A model generated the notes under the pieces. It was not told the DNA's origin and did not search any database. It saw only the letters and a program-made list of their open reading frames with translations. From NCBI RefSeq assembly GCF_000373245.1, contig NZ_KB890750.1:227255-291254 (forward strand): 64,000 nt of DNA, read 5' to 3'. Within the stretch, counting starts at the first letter, position 1; every line of letters begins with the position of its first letter. This DNA comes from Echinicola pacifica DSM 19836. GTDB lineage: Bacteria; Bacteroidota; Bacteroidia; Cytophagales; Cyclobacteriaceae. Positions 45,057-55,700 of the stretch are shown here, piece after piece. The translations under genes and the position numbers were made by a program.

Positions 45057-46787
45057 ATGAAAATTACGATAAACATCCTAATGATTTCCTTTTGCCTGAT
45101 ATCCACTCTGCATGCTCAGCAAACAGGCAGTTGGGGAGATCAAGGAGACGGCACCTATATCAATCCAATCCTCAATGCAGATTATCCTGATGTTGACATA
45201 GAGAAAGTTGGCGACACCTATTATATGATTTCTTCCAAGCAGCATATGTCCCCGGGGATGGTAATCCTAGCGTCTAAAGACATGGTAAATTGGGAGACTA
45301 TAGGTCATGTATGGGACCATCTATCATGGGATGATACGTATGACTGGGATCAGATGAATGGCTATGCTTTGGGTGTATGGGCGGGTGATCTGGCCTATCA
45401 TGATGGTCTTTGGTATTGCTATGTAATAGATCGGAATAAGGGCTTACTGATGAGCAGCGCCACAGATATACGGGGACCATGGACTAAGCCCCATCAAATG
45501 CTTCCCCCAGAGACTGTAATTGATGATCCCGCAGTATTTTGGGATGAGGATAACCATCAGGCCTATCTAATCTGTAATACCGGAGGCATTCACAAATCCC
45601 CCGAAAATAAGATCAAGGGAAATGAAAATAGGCTTTATAAAATGAGTTGGGATGGCAGAGAAATACTTGATACTGGCACACTCATCTATACTGGCCCTGG
45701 AGCAGAAGCTGCCAAAATATACCAAATAGATGGCCGCTGGTATATATTTATGGCAGAATGGTTTTTTGGGGAGCCTCAGACTCCTAGAAGGATAGATATT
45801 CCGGCCAATGACCGAAAGCAACTCGTCCTTCGTTCGACTAGCGAAAGCATCTATGGACCATATGAAAAGAAAATCGTAATGGAGCGCGGTGAAGGACAGG
45901 AACGTAGTGCGAGCCAGGGCGCCCTGATGCAAGCTCCTGATAGCTCCTGGTGGTATAGTCATCAACTTATCCAAAATACCGCCACGCCTTTTCAGGGAAG
46001 GCCCCAAATGCTTGAGCCTGTAAGCTGGGTCGATGGCTGGCCAGTAATTGGTGTGGATGAGGATCAGGATGGAATTGGAGAACCTGTGCATCAGTATAAA
46101 AAGCCCATCCAAGGTTTTCCTATTACCGCTCCACAGACCGACGATGACTTCTCCGCAGAGCAGCTTAACCCACAATGGGAGTGGAATCATAATCCACGGG
46201 AATCCCATTGGTCCCTTAGCGAAAGACCAGGATGGCTACGGCTAAAAGCCAGCAACCCAATATCTGAGGATGGTGCCAAAGGCCCCGGTAATAATAGGTG
46301 GTCTGATTCCAAAGCAAGTAGTTTCCCCTTCTGGCGAGCATCCAATACCCTGAGCCAGCGTATCATGGGCAACAGTACTGGCACCGCTGTAGCCAAAATC
46401 GATATTTCAACCATGGCTGAAGGGCAATGGGCAGGCTTTGTGAGATTTGGAGGTGTCTATCATCTCCTCGCCGTACATATGGATGATAGGGGTAAGCGCT
46501 ACCTTTACTTTGTCAATTCTGAGGGAAATAAAACAAAAGGACCGGAAATCAAAGCCAATACTATATATATCAAGACTTCGAATAAGGGAAACCAAGCCCA
46601 TTACGAATACAGCCTGGATGGAGATTCTTTCAGCAATTTCGGACCAAACTTCACCTTGAAGTTTGGAAATTGGACTGGTGATAGGCTGGGGTTCTTCTGC
46701 TGGAATGAAAAAGACGAGCAGGGTTATATCGATATAGATTATTTCAGCTACGACTATGACGGCCCAAAAGCTGCCGATACCCATTAA
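45057..46787 (+). CDS. GH43-family glycosidase with C-terminal beta-sandwich
   Basis: A 576-residue exported protein (signal peptide 1-20, ending LHAQQ). Residues about 30-340 form a five-bladed GH43 propeller. YPDVD (Asp45) is the likely base, VIDDPAVFW near 157 the pKa-tuning Asp, and GAEAAK near 217 the likely acid Glu. The C-terminal part (about 365-570) is a concanavalin-like beta-sandwich as in GH43 xylosidases and arabinofuranosidases. In an ulvan-like substrate it would be a beta-xylosidase, but arabinofuranosidase or galactosidase is also possible. First gene of a two-gene operon with a GH106; about 70 bases separate it from the next start. Confidence 0.88.
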   Translation: MKITINILMISFCLISTLHAQQTGSWGDQGDGTYINPILNADYPDVDIEKVGDTYYMISSKQHMSPGMVILASKDMVNWETIGHVWDHLSWDDTYDWDQMNGYALGVWAGDLAYHDGLWYCYVIDRNKGLLMSSATDIRGPWTKPHQMLPPETVIDDPAVFWDEDNHQAYLICNTGGIHKSPENKIKGNENRLYKMSWDGREILDTGTLIYTGPGAEAAKIYQIDGRWYIFMAEWFFGEPQTPRRIDIPANDRKQLVLRSTSESIYGPYEKKIVMERGEGQERSASQGALMQAPDSSWWYSHQLIQNTATPFQGRPQMLEPVSWVDGWPVIGVDEDQDGIGEPVHQYKKPIQGFPITAPQTDDDFSAEQLNPQWEWNHNPRESHWSLSERPGWLRLKASNPISEDGAKGPGNNRWSDSKASSFPFWRASNTLSQRIMGNSTGTAVAKIDISTMAEGQWAGFVRFGGVYHLLAVHMDDRGKRYLYFVNSEGNKTKGPEIKANTIYIKTSNKGNQAHYEYSLDGDSFSNFGPNFTLKFGNWTGDRLGFFCWNEKDEQGYIDIDYFSYDYDGPKAADTH

Positions 46788-46857
46788 ATCATTAGCGACA
46801 CAAAATTTTTAATTCCTCATTATGGTTCCTGGATTATATTCTCAATTTGGTAAGACT

Positions 46858-49734
46858 ATGCCATTAATTTATATAGTAGTTTTTTTGACTAGCCATTTTT
46901 TTGCCTGCTCAAGCATTGATGTGCAGGAGCTGGAAATAGAAAGGGCTTTTATGAACCCACCAGACTCTGCACGAGCGCATACCTGGTGGCACTGGGTGGA
47001 TGGGAATGTTTCCAAAGAAGGCATCACCAAAGACCTCGAATCCTTCCGTGCAGTTGGGATCGATGGATTCCAGCTCTTCGATCTTGGCCTGGGCTTTCCA
47101 AATGGTACGGCAGTCTTTAATTCCCCCACCTTTCATGAAAATATTACTCATACCATCTCTGAAGCAGAGCGCTTAGGGCTGGAAATGGGCATCAATAGTG
47201 CTTCTGGTTGGTCAAGCACAGGAGGCCCCTGGATAGAGCCAGAGCATTCGATGAAAACTATCGTGTGGAGCGAGCAGTCCATCAATGCCAGTACGCAGCA
47301 TCCCCTGCACCTTGCACGACCAGCATTGAATGAAAAGCAACAGAAATATGATTTCTATGAGGATGTGGCGATAATTGCCTTTCCCACACCCCAAAATACC
47401 CGCTATCGTCTTCCCAACTGGGAGGCAAAATCCATGACAGATATACAAACCAGACCGGATGGATTTGTCCCTAGTCAGGAAACGGCCCCGTTGGCGGCCA
47501 TTATTAGGATGGATGATATCCTCCTGCTTACCGACCAGATGGAAGCCACGGGCCTGCTAAATTGGAAACCTGAGTCTGGGGACTGGACGGTACTTAGACT
47601 TGGCTATACCACGACTGCTGCAGTGACTCGGCCAGCTTCCCGAGGGGGGATAGGCTTAGAATTGGATAAGTTGAGCAAAGAGGCTGCTATCCTTCATTGG
47701 GAAGCCCTATTGGATAAAGTTATCGCTGATGCTGACCAAAGGGAGGCCTTTACGACCCTGCTTATAGATAGCTATGAAGTAGGTTGCCAAAACTGGACCG
47801 ATGGATTTGAAAATACTTTTCAACAGAGAAATGGCTATGACTTGCTTCCTCGTTTGGTATGTCTTACCGGTAGGATCGTGGAAAATAGTGAATATACTGA
47901 ACGTGTACTATGGGATTTGAGAAAAACCGTAGCCGATGAGATGTTTGAAAATTACTTTAAGTTTTTTGCAGAAAAATGTCACGAAAATGGTATTAAGCTC
48001 GCTTCCGAGCCATATGGCACAGGTTCCTTTGATGCGGCTCAGGTGGCCGCCCTAGTGGACTTACCGATGACCGAGTTTTGGCATACTGATAAGCCTTGGC
48101 CAAAGAGAAATCTTTGGGAATGGACGAGTCATATCGCGGCCTCGGCAGCTCATCTTACAGGTCGGGCTGTGGTGGGGGCAGAAGCCTTTACTCGCATGGC
48201 AGGGGACTGGACTGTACACCCGTACATAATGAAGGTATGGGGAGACCGTGCTTTCACGATGGGCGTAAATCGCTTTTATTTTCACACCTCCGCCCATCAG
48301 CCATGGAGTGATGCCATAAAGCCGGGGATGACCATGGGCAGGTTTGGTTCTAATATACACCGCAATAATACCTGGTTTTATCAGTCAAAAGCATGGATGG
48401 ATTATATCGCACGGTGTCAGTATATCATGCAATCCAGCCGATATATGACCGATATCCTTGTGATGTATGGTGATGAGCGTGGTTTCAATAGTTTTATTGG
48501 TAATAAGGAACCTGTGGATATGGAATATATCGATGGATATAAATTTGATTTAGCAGGTATAGGGACCTTAGACCATTTATCAGTGGATGAGCAGGGGAAT
48601 ATCCGTGCTAGCCATGAAGGCAAATTGATCGATAATAAGTATAAATTATTATACCTAAAAAGAAGTTCCTTCATGCGGCTAGAGACCATAGAGAAATTAG
48701 CTGATTTAGCAGATCAAGGGGCATTGATAATAGCCCCGAAACCTCAACGTACTCCGGGGCTCACCGATTATATAGTGAATGATCGGAAGCTTGCTAAGAT
48801 AATTGAGAAGTATTGGGATACAGGTATTATCCAATTGCCTGAGACCTACGAGAAGTCGGTCAGGGAAATAATGCCTGATTGCATTTTGCCAAAAAAATTC
48901 GAGTATTCCCATCATAAATTGAATGATGGAGACTATTATTTTATTTCAAATCAATCCTATGAAGCTAAGACACTAACGGCCAAATTTAGGGTTTCAGGAA
49001 GACAACCTGAAATTTGGAACCCTGAAACAGGTGAAATTTCCGTAGCAACAAATTGGAAGCAGTCAGAGAATGGAAGTACTGAGGTAGGTCTGGAAATGAG
49101 TCCGGCAGGCGCAGTATTTGTGGTATTCAGGAAGGATACAGATCTTCAGGAAGTCTCCACTCCCAGCCCTGTATATGAGGAGATTTTAGCGCTCAACCAA
49201 GATTGGGAAGTTATATTTGACCCTAACTTTGGCCCCAAAGCATCCCTTATTTTCCGCAAATTGATTCCTTGGAACGAGCATTCGGATGAGGAGGTAAAAT
49301 ACTATTCGGGCACAGCCAGCTATATAACGCAGTTTGATTTTGATGCACAGCCTAGCTCCGTGATTTTGGACTTAGGCAGAGTGGATGTTATTGCGGAGGT
49401 ATTCCTCAATGGGACTGCTCTCGCCACTTTGTGGAAGCCTCCCTTCCAAGTTGATATTTCGGATCACCTCAATAAAGGTAAAAATGATCTGGTCATAAAA
49501 GTCACTAATCTATGGCCTAATCGCCTGATCGGAGATGCTAAGGAACCTGAATTAGCAGAGATAAAAGGAAAAACTTATCAGGCTTTCCCTGATTGGACCC
49601 AAAACGGTGAAATTCCATCCAGCAGCAATAGAAAAACCTTTACCCCTTACGAACATTGGAAGGCAGATGCACCATTATTGCCATCTGGCCTGCAAGGTCC
49701 CGTCAAGCTTATTCGCCAGGAAAAAAAACACTAA
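46858..49734 (+). CDS. GH106-type alpha-L-rhamnosidase, lipoprotein
   Basis: 958 residues from the ATG at 46858, chosen because it directly begins the lipoprotein signal (lipobox HFFAC). An in-frame ATG at 46822 adds 12 residues before it. It has the GH106 layout: WWHWVDGNVSKEGITKDLE (about 42-60), NSASGWSSTGGPW, DSYEVGCQNWTDGF near 305, and HRNNTWFYQSKAW near 502, with a C-terminal galactose-binding sandwich (about 800-950). It is shorter than and clearly diverged from the GH106 at 14078, so the two probably act on different contexts of rhamnose. Paired with GH43. It marks the right end of the PUL. Confidence 0.87.
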   Translation: MPLIYIVVFLTSHFFACSSIDVQELEIERAFMNPPDSARAHTWWHWVDGNVSKEGITKDLESFRAVGIDGFQLFDLGLGFPNGTAVFNSPTFHENITHTISEAERLGLEMGINSASGWSSTGGPWIEPEHSMKTIVWSEQSINASTQHPLHLARPALNEKQQKYDFYEDVAIIAFPTPQNTRYRLPNWEAKSMTDIQTRPDGFVPSQETAPLAAIIRMDDILLLTDQMEATGLLNWKPESGDWTVLRLGYTTTAAVTRPASRGGIGLELDKLSKEAAILHWEALLDKVIADADQREAFTTLLIDSYEVGCQNWTDGFENTFQQRNGYDLLPRLVCLTGRIVENSEYTERVLWDLRKTVADEMFENYFKFFAEKCHENGIKLASEPYGTGSFDAAQVAALVDLPMTEFWHTDKPWPKRNLWEWTSHIAASAAHLTGRAVVGAEAFTRMAGDWTVHPYIMKVWGDRAFTMGVNRFYFHTSAHQPWSDAIKPGMTMGRFGSNIHRNNTWFYQSKAWMDYIARCQYIMQSSRYMTDILVMYGDERGFNSFIGNKEPVDMEYIDGYKFDLAGIGTLDHLSVDEQGNIRASHEGKLIDNKYKLLYLKRSSFMRLETIEKLADLADQGALIIAPKPQRTPGLTDYIVNDRKLAKIIEKYWDTGIIQLPETYEKSVREIMPDCILPKKFEYSHHKLNDGDYYFISNQSYEAKTLTAKFRVSGRQPEIWNPETGEISVATNWKQSENGSTEVGLEMSPAGAVFVVFRKDTDLQEVSTPSPVYEEILALNQDWEVIFDPNFGPKASLIFRKLIPWNEHSDEEVKYYSGTASYITQFDFDAQPSSVILDLGRVDVIAEVFLNGTALATLWKPPFQVDISDHLNKGKNDLVIKVTNLWPNRLIGDAKEPELAEIKGKTYQAFPDWTQNGEIPSSSNRKTFTPYEHWKADAPLLPSGLQGPVKLIRQEKKH

Positions 49735-50067
49735 AATCGATTTAGTCTAATTATATGCCGTTTAGCCCTTATATACCTAAATAAATTTCATTCATTCTCT
49801 CTTACCTGAACTATATACACCATAACGAAGCAGAATACTCTTTAGCCATTAAGTAATTGGTAGTTTATAATAGATAATTCTATGGAATGGTAATCTTCTA
49901 GTTTATGCTACCTATCCTATTATTTTAATACGAATAGTTCGCCATGGCTATAGGGGTGATCACCAATGATCCCGCCCAACCAGTATTGCCAGACTTCATA
50001 GAAAGCCCAGAAATAAGCATGGATAATATGACCTAATTATTGCACCTGGCAAGATTGCTATCCACCG
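49735..50067. other. degenerate intergenic region
   Basis: About 330 bases without an intact gene. The last part reads partly as coding in broken frames, and a stop at 50029 precedes the frame of the HYR protein. I regard it as the decayed 5' part of that gene or of a neighbour. Confidence 0.35.
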
Positions 50068-51240
50068 ATGATTTTGAGCAAAAACCTGACGGTATATCTG
50101 GATGAAACAGGAAATGCCAATATCAGTCCACAGGATATGGATGGAGGCAGTACTGATCTGAGTGGAATCAGCTCTTATACAGCTTCCAGAACTGCCTATA
50201 GTTGTGAGGATATTGGAGATAATGAAGTGGTATTGACCGTAACAGATGCTTATGAAAATGCAGTTTCAGGTACCAGCACCGTGACCGTACTTGACAGCAT
50301 CCCACCCACAGTTGCGCCATTGAGTACCATTACTGTGGGAAATAACACGGGTGTTTGCGGTGCAATTGTTAATTTTGATATCGAAGCCTCGGACAACTGT
50401 GGCATTTCTTTCATCCAAAGTACCCCCGCCTCTGGAAGTGAATTTACAAATGGAAATACCACTGTCAATATACTGGTAACCGACCACAGTGGGAATAAAA
50501 CGGCATTATCCTTTGAGGTAATCGGGATAGATGGCGAAGTTCCAGTCATACATCTGACCACTGAGTCGATTTCCATGTGGCCACCAAACCATGAGTACCA
50601 GAATTTTGATGTATCAGATTTTGTAGGTTCGGTAAGTGATAATTGCTTAGACCTATCTATAGACAATATCCTGACCCTATCGGTAAGCTCTGATGAGGCC
50701 GATAATGGTCAGAGAGATGACAATACCACCGAGGATATCGTCATCGGTGCAAATTGTAAATTTGTTGACTTGAGAAAAGAAAGAGCAGGTTCCGGGGATG
50801 GCAAAGTCTATACGATAGAGCTTGCTTTCTATGAGGAAAATCACAATATAAGTCTAGAGCAAGTAAGGGTCACCGTCCCCAAAAATAATAATAGCCCCGC
50901 AGCTGACAATGGGCTGATGTATTCGGTAGGAAGCCACTGCACTGCAATTCCTGCAGGTAAAATGTCTATCAATGAATCCGAAGGAACATCCAATGATTAT
51001 CAGAATAAATTAGGGGTTTTCCCAAATCCGGTGACGCAAAATTTCACGATCGATTTTGGGGAATTGGGGACTGTTCAGGTGTTAATTCATAACAGACTTG
51101 GAGCCTTGGTTTATGAAAAAACCGTATCAGAATCCATCCTTCAGCTCTCCAAAGGAAATTCCTTCCGCAGTGGTGTGTATATAATCACCCCCATTGACCA
51201 ATTCGTTGATAAGTACGATCAAAAACTAATTATTGATTAA
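50068..51240 (+). pseudogene. truncated HYR-repeat protein with T9SS type A sorting domain
   Basis: A 390-residue frame with no signal peptide. Its first residues lie inside a repeat typical of Bacteroidota HYR adhesins (LTVYLDETGNANISPQDMDG followed by DNEVVLTVTDAYENAVSG). A HYR domain comes next (about 75-160), then a region with several Cys, and an intact C-terminal type IX sorting domain (about 315-390: LGVFPNPVTQNFTIDFGELG). A protein destined for T9SS export must have a signal peptide, so the gene has lost its 5' part. It is probably the 3' remnant of a once much larger cell-surface protein, left by a rearrangement at the PUL edge. Confidence 0.65.
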
Positions 51241-51562
51241 ATCAGTCGTGCTTTAAAGACCAATTATATGGGTAACTAATTTAGGAGTTGAATAGTAAAA
51301 GGCCTTCTCACAATAATGAGAAGGCCTTTTCTTTGATTAAATATAAATTCCCTTTGATAAGGGGGATTAGGATTAGACTTAAGATCCTTTTGAGCCAAAG
51401 AAAATAACCGCAAATCATCCATTACCATCCAAATCTGGGCTATACGCATTGGTTCAAAATCTGTTGACCAAAAGTTAAATTTCGGAAAGGTTGATCTTAG
51501 AAGGTATCATATAAGGGTTTTTTGGGACAATTATATTCCTCCATCCCCACTAGCAAAATCTC
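51241..51562. other. convergent intergenic region
   Basis: About 320 bases between the HYR remnant and the efflux adaptor. Besides the bidirectional terminator at 51297-51330 nothing was recognised. Confidence 0.5.
51297..51330. terminator. bidirectional intrinsic terminator
   Basis: A perfect 14-base stem (AAAAGGCCTTCTCA with its complement) around the loop CAATAA, with A and T runs at the ends. It serves both the plus-strand HYR remnant and the minus-strand efflux operon. Confidence 0.9.
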
Positions 51563-52732
51563 TTAATGAGAATGTCCTGCCTCACTTTTATTTTTCTCGG
51601 CTTTCAAATAATAAGCTTGGTTTTGGACGATATTGAGGGTGGAATCGACTTTTGACATAAAGGAAATCCCAACCCAGTCATTACTTTGATTTTGGGTGAT
51701 GACCTCAATGGGTTTAAATACCCATTCTTCTCCCTCTTTTTCTGCCGAGAAGACATAGTTTCGCTCATTTTCGGAAACGATAGCTGTCTCGGGCACCGCC
51801 AGCTGCAAGGTATCCCCTACCAAAACCTGCCCTCGGACATACATGCCCGGGATGAGCACCCCTCGTTTATTCTCAATTTCCGCATGCAAATGTATGGCTT
51901 TTGGATTGTCCTCAAAGGATTTTCCGACAGCATATACCTCTGCGATAAGATCCTGCTCCGGGACTGATTGCACCTTAAATCGGACCTTCTGACCTTCATG
52001 GATTTTGTGAATATCCTTTTCGTACACCATCAGATCGGCATGGATATGATCTATATTTTCTATCTCAAACATCTCAAATTCCGGTTGTACATATTGTCCC
52101 ATCTTGATATGTACCTTCTTCACATAGCCGTCTAGCGGGCTTCTAATAGGGATTTTATTTTGAATATCCCCCTCTTTGATTTTAGAAACCTGAAGGCCGA
52201 GAAGCTCAAGTTGCTTTTCCAAGCCCAGCACTCGTGCATCCATGGCCTTGAGTGAGGCATGGGTACGCTGCAGGTCTCTACCGGCGCCTACTTCCTCATC
52301 GAGGAGGGTTTGCTGGCGCTCATATTCTTGTTGCAGAAAGTCCCTTTCGTAGAATTTCTCGATATAATCACTTTGGATTTGGACGATTTCCGGATGCGAT
52401 ATATATGCCAACACCTGCCCTTTGCTGACCTTATCACCTTCAATGATGGTGATACTTACCACATTGGCCCCAATCATACTGGTGATGGCGGCTTCATTCT
52501 GAGGCGGCACTTCCAGCATCCCATTGGCTTCTACATAACTGGTTAAGTTGCGCTCTTCTACCGGACCCCATTTCAGACCGAGTGCATCTACTTGACTTTG
52601 GTTCAGGTGCACCCCATCATCATGGTGCTCCTCATGTGGGTCCTCTTCATGGGAGGATTCCGTCTCCGAGCTGTTGCCACAACCTGAAAAACTTAAAAGC
52701 AGAATTAAGGATAATATATAGGAATAGTTCAT
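51563..52732 (-). CDS. heavy-metal RND efflux periplasmic adaptor (CusB/CzcB-like)
   Basis: A 389-residue lipoprotein (lipobox SFSGC). It has a His/Glu/Asp-rich stretch after the lipobox (about 25-42, EEDPHEEHHDD) and a His-containing tail (EAGHSH), both likely metal-binding. The rest is the membrane-fusion-protein fold: barrel-sandwich halves around ITSMIGANVVSITIIEGDKV, a helical hairpin (about 110-180), and beta-barrel and membrane-proximal domains. It links the inner-membrane pump to the outer-membrane channel and, in Cus-type systems, delivers metal. It is translated directly behind the pump gene (two-base gap). The metal (copper/silver or zinc/cobalt/cadmium) cannot be told. Confidence 0.9.
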   Translation of the reverse strand: MNYSYILSLILLLSFSGCGNSSETESSHEEDPHEEHHDDGVHLNQSQVDALGLKWGPVEERNLTSYVEANGMLEVPPQNEAAITSMIGANVVSITIIEGDKVSKGQVLAYISHPEIVQIQSDYIEKFYERDFLQQEYERQQTLLDEEVGAGRDLQRTHASLKAMDARVLGLEKQLELLGLQVSKIKEGDIQNKIPIRSPLDGYVKKVHIKMGQYVQPEFEMFEIENIDHIHADLMVYEKDIHKIHEGQKVRFKVQSVPEQDLIAEVYAVGKSFEDNPKAIHLHAEIENKRGVLIPGMYVRGQVLVGDTLQLAVPETAIVSENERNYVFSAEKEGEEWVFKPIEVITQNQSNDWVGISFMSKVDSTLNIVQNQAYYLKAEKNKSEAGHSH

Positions 52733-52734
52733 GA

Positions 52735-55700
52735 TTACTTGCTATAATTTTGGTTAAGATAATCCAATTTGATCCTGGCAGTCAGTAGATACTCCAGCGC
52801 TTCCAGGCCTTCCAACTCTAATTGTAAGGCATCATTGACATTTTGCATGAGCTCCAGGTAATCGATTTGTCCTGCCTCATAGGCAAGTCGGGCACCTCGG
52901 AGCTGCTGTTCAGCGAGTGGAAAGGCTTCTGTTTGGAAATACTGGTAGGTATTCTGCCATTTTTTATAGTCCAGAAAGGCATTTGATTTTTCCAAAGACA
53001 ACTTCTCCTCCATCCAGATTAGGTCCGAATAGGCCTGTTTAGATTCCACCTTGGCGCGCTGTACTTGAGCTTGGCTTTGGTTGAAAAAAAGCGGTAGGCT
53101 GATCCCCAGTTGGAAAGTAGAGTAACCAGTCTGCCCGCCCACTTCCTGAATACCATATTGACCAGATATTTTGGGCAGATAGCTGGCGGTCGCTGATTTA
53201 ACAGCCGTTTTGGAAGCTTCCAGTTGTGACTCTCTGATCAGCACCAGGGGATGCGGCTCCTGGGAGAGGTTGGTTTCTGGATTTGAAGCTATCCAATCAT
53301 CCACAGTAAGAGACTCCACGGTATAGAGCGTATCACTAAACATCCATAGATTAAACCGCCCTTCGGCCATCAATAAGTCCTGCTGGCTTTTCTGAAGATC
53401 TATGGAGGAGCGTCGATGACGATTTGCCACTGCCAGCCATTCCAGTTTGCTGCTCGCCTGAGACTTAAAACGTACCTCGGCGGCTCTCTCCACCCTAGCA
53501 TAGGTAGAATCTATTTTTTGGAATAAGTCCAATTTTCTTTTCTGAATATACACCTCAGCATAGGCTTTGCGAACTTCCTGTGTGAGCTCGGCCATGCTAA
53601 GGTTTAAGGCGGCCTCTGCCAGTCCTATCCTAGCCTCATGGTATTTGGTTTTGGCGGGAATCCCAAAGATATCCATCTGCTGTTGCTGCAACCCTATGAT
53701 GGTATAGATCCCATTGCCATCCTTGAGCTCCTCCCCGCCCGTGAAGACCTGCGTATTCCCAAAATCCCAGGCGGACTTCTTCATAAACTTCTCCTTTTCT
53801 ATTTCCAGCCGTGCTCGCTGCAGTTCAGGATAGTTGCGCTGAGCTTTTTGAATGGCTTTCTCCTGACTAATGCTAATGGCATTGGTATCCTGTGCCTCGG
53901 CGGCAAAAGGAATTGTCAGGGCGAAAAAGGTAATTATTCCCATGGCTTTGGTGAGCGTATTCATAGATCGTCCATTTGAAGGTCTGGATTCCATCCACTG
54001 ATAGAGAATCGGTAAGATAAATAAGGTCAGGATGGTGGAAGTCAGTAGGCCACCGATGACCACTGTGGCCAGTGGACGCTGCACTTCTGCACCTGCCGAG
54101 CTGGACAGAGCCATGGGAAGGAAACCCAGGATATCGGTAAGCGCGGTTAGCATAATAGGTCTGAGCCTTCGTTTGGTAGCCAATATTATTCTTTCCCTTA
54201 AACCCAAATTCTCATTTTCCTTGAGTTCATTTAGGCCATTGATCAGCACCAGCCCATTGAGGACCGCTACACCAAATAATACGATAAAGCCGACGCCAGC
54301 TGAAATACTAAAAGGCATCCCTCTGAGCCATAGTGAAAATACCCCTCCCACTGCCGCGAGTGGTATGGCGATATATATCATCAGGGTCTGTGGCAAACTT
54401 CCCAAAGCAAAATAAATCAAAACAAAAATGGATAATAATGCCACAGGAACCACGATCTGCAAGCGTGAGGATGCGCGTTCCAGGTTTTCAAAGGCTCCTC
54501 CATAGCGGATATAGTAGCCTGGAGGCAAGCTTAGGTTTTCATCTAACTTAGATTTTATCTCCTCCATGAGCGTTTGTACATCCCGACCACGCACATTGAT
54601 GCCCACATAGGTTCTTCGGTTGGTATTGTCACGGCTGATCTGCATGGGACCGGGTTGGTAGCTGATTTTAGCCACCTGGCCCATCGGCACCTGCTGCCCG
54701 CTTGGAAGGTCTATAAATAGATTTTCCACATCGTCTATGCCACTTCTGTCCGCTGAGTCAAGCCTCAAAACCAGGTCGAATCTTTTTTCTCCCTCGAATA
54801 TCAGACCAGCACTCTGTCCTGCAAAGGCCGTGGCAATGGTGGTGTTTAGCTTTTCTATATTCAAGCCATATTGGGCGATTTTCTCGCGGTCATATTTCAC
54901 CGTCATCTGCGGCAGACCGGTGGTCGCTTCCACCTTTAGATCGCCGATCCCTGGCGTATCACCGATTATGCTTGCGATCTCATTGGCCTTATCAGCCAAT
55001 ATCTCCAGATCCTCACCAAAGAGCTTGATGGCGATGTCCTCACGAACCCCTGTCAGCAGTTCGTTGAACCGCATTTCTATAGGCTGGGTGAACTCAAAAT
55101 TAACCCCTGGCACCTGGCTGATTTTCGCTTTTATTTTCTCTATCAGCTCCTCTTTGGTCGAGGCAGACACCCATTCCGACTTGGGTTTGAGGATAATAAA
55201 GGAATCACCTATGTCCATGGGCATGGGATCGGTGGGCACATCTGCCACCCCAAACCTACTTAATACCTGATCTACTTCGGGGAAATTTTCCAAAAGGATC
55301 TTCTCTATTTTGGTGGATACAGCTACCGACTCGGTCAAAGAACTCCCTGGAGCAAGGACGATATGAAAGGCAATATCCCCTTCATCCAGCTGAGGGATAA
55401 ATTCTGCTCCCATATCGCGAAATAAGAATACGGTCGCAATCACCAATCCAAGCATAAATAGCAGTATCAGCTTGCCTTTCTGCAATGACCAGGTAAGTAG
55501 AGGAAGGTAGAATTTCTCTGTCTTCGCCAGAATTTTGTCGCTCCAGCTGGCCTTAGTACTTTCCTTGACACGAAGGAATAAGGCGGACATCATGGGAACA
55601 TAGGTCAGACAAAGAATCATGGCGCCAAGCATGGCAAAAATAAAGGTCAAGGCCATTGGCTTAAACATCTTACCTTCCACCCCTTCCAGGGCTAGTACTG

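Noticed and set aside
49944-50033. Short frame with MAIGVITNDPAQPV before the HYR remnant
   Set aside because: Only 29 codons, not in frame with the HYR protein, and no recognisable family; considered decayed sequence.
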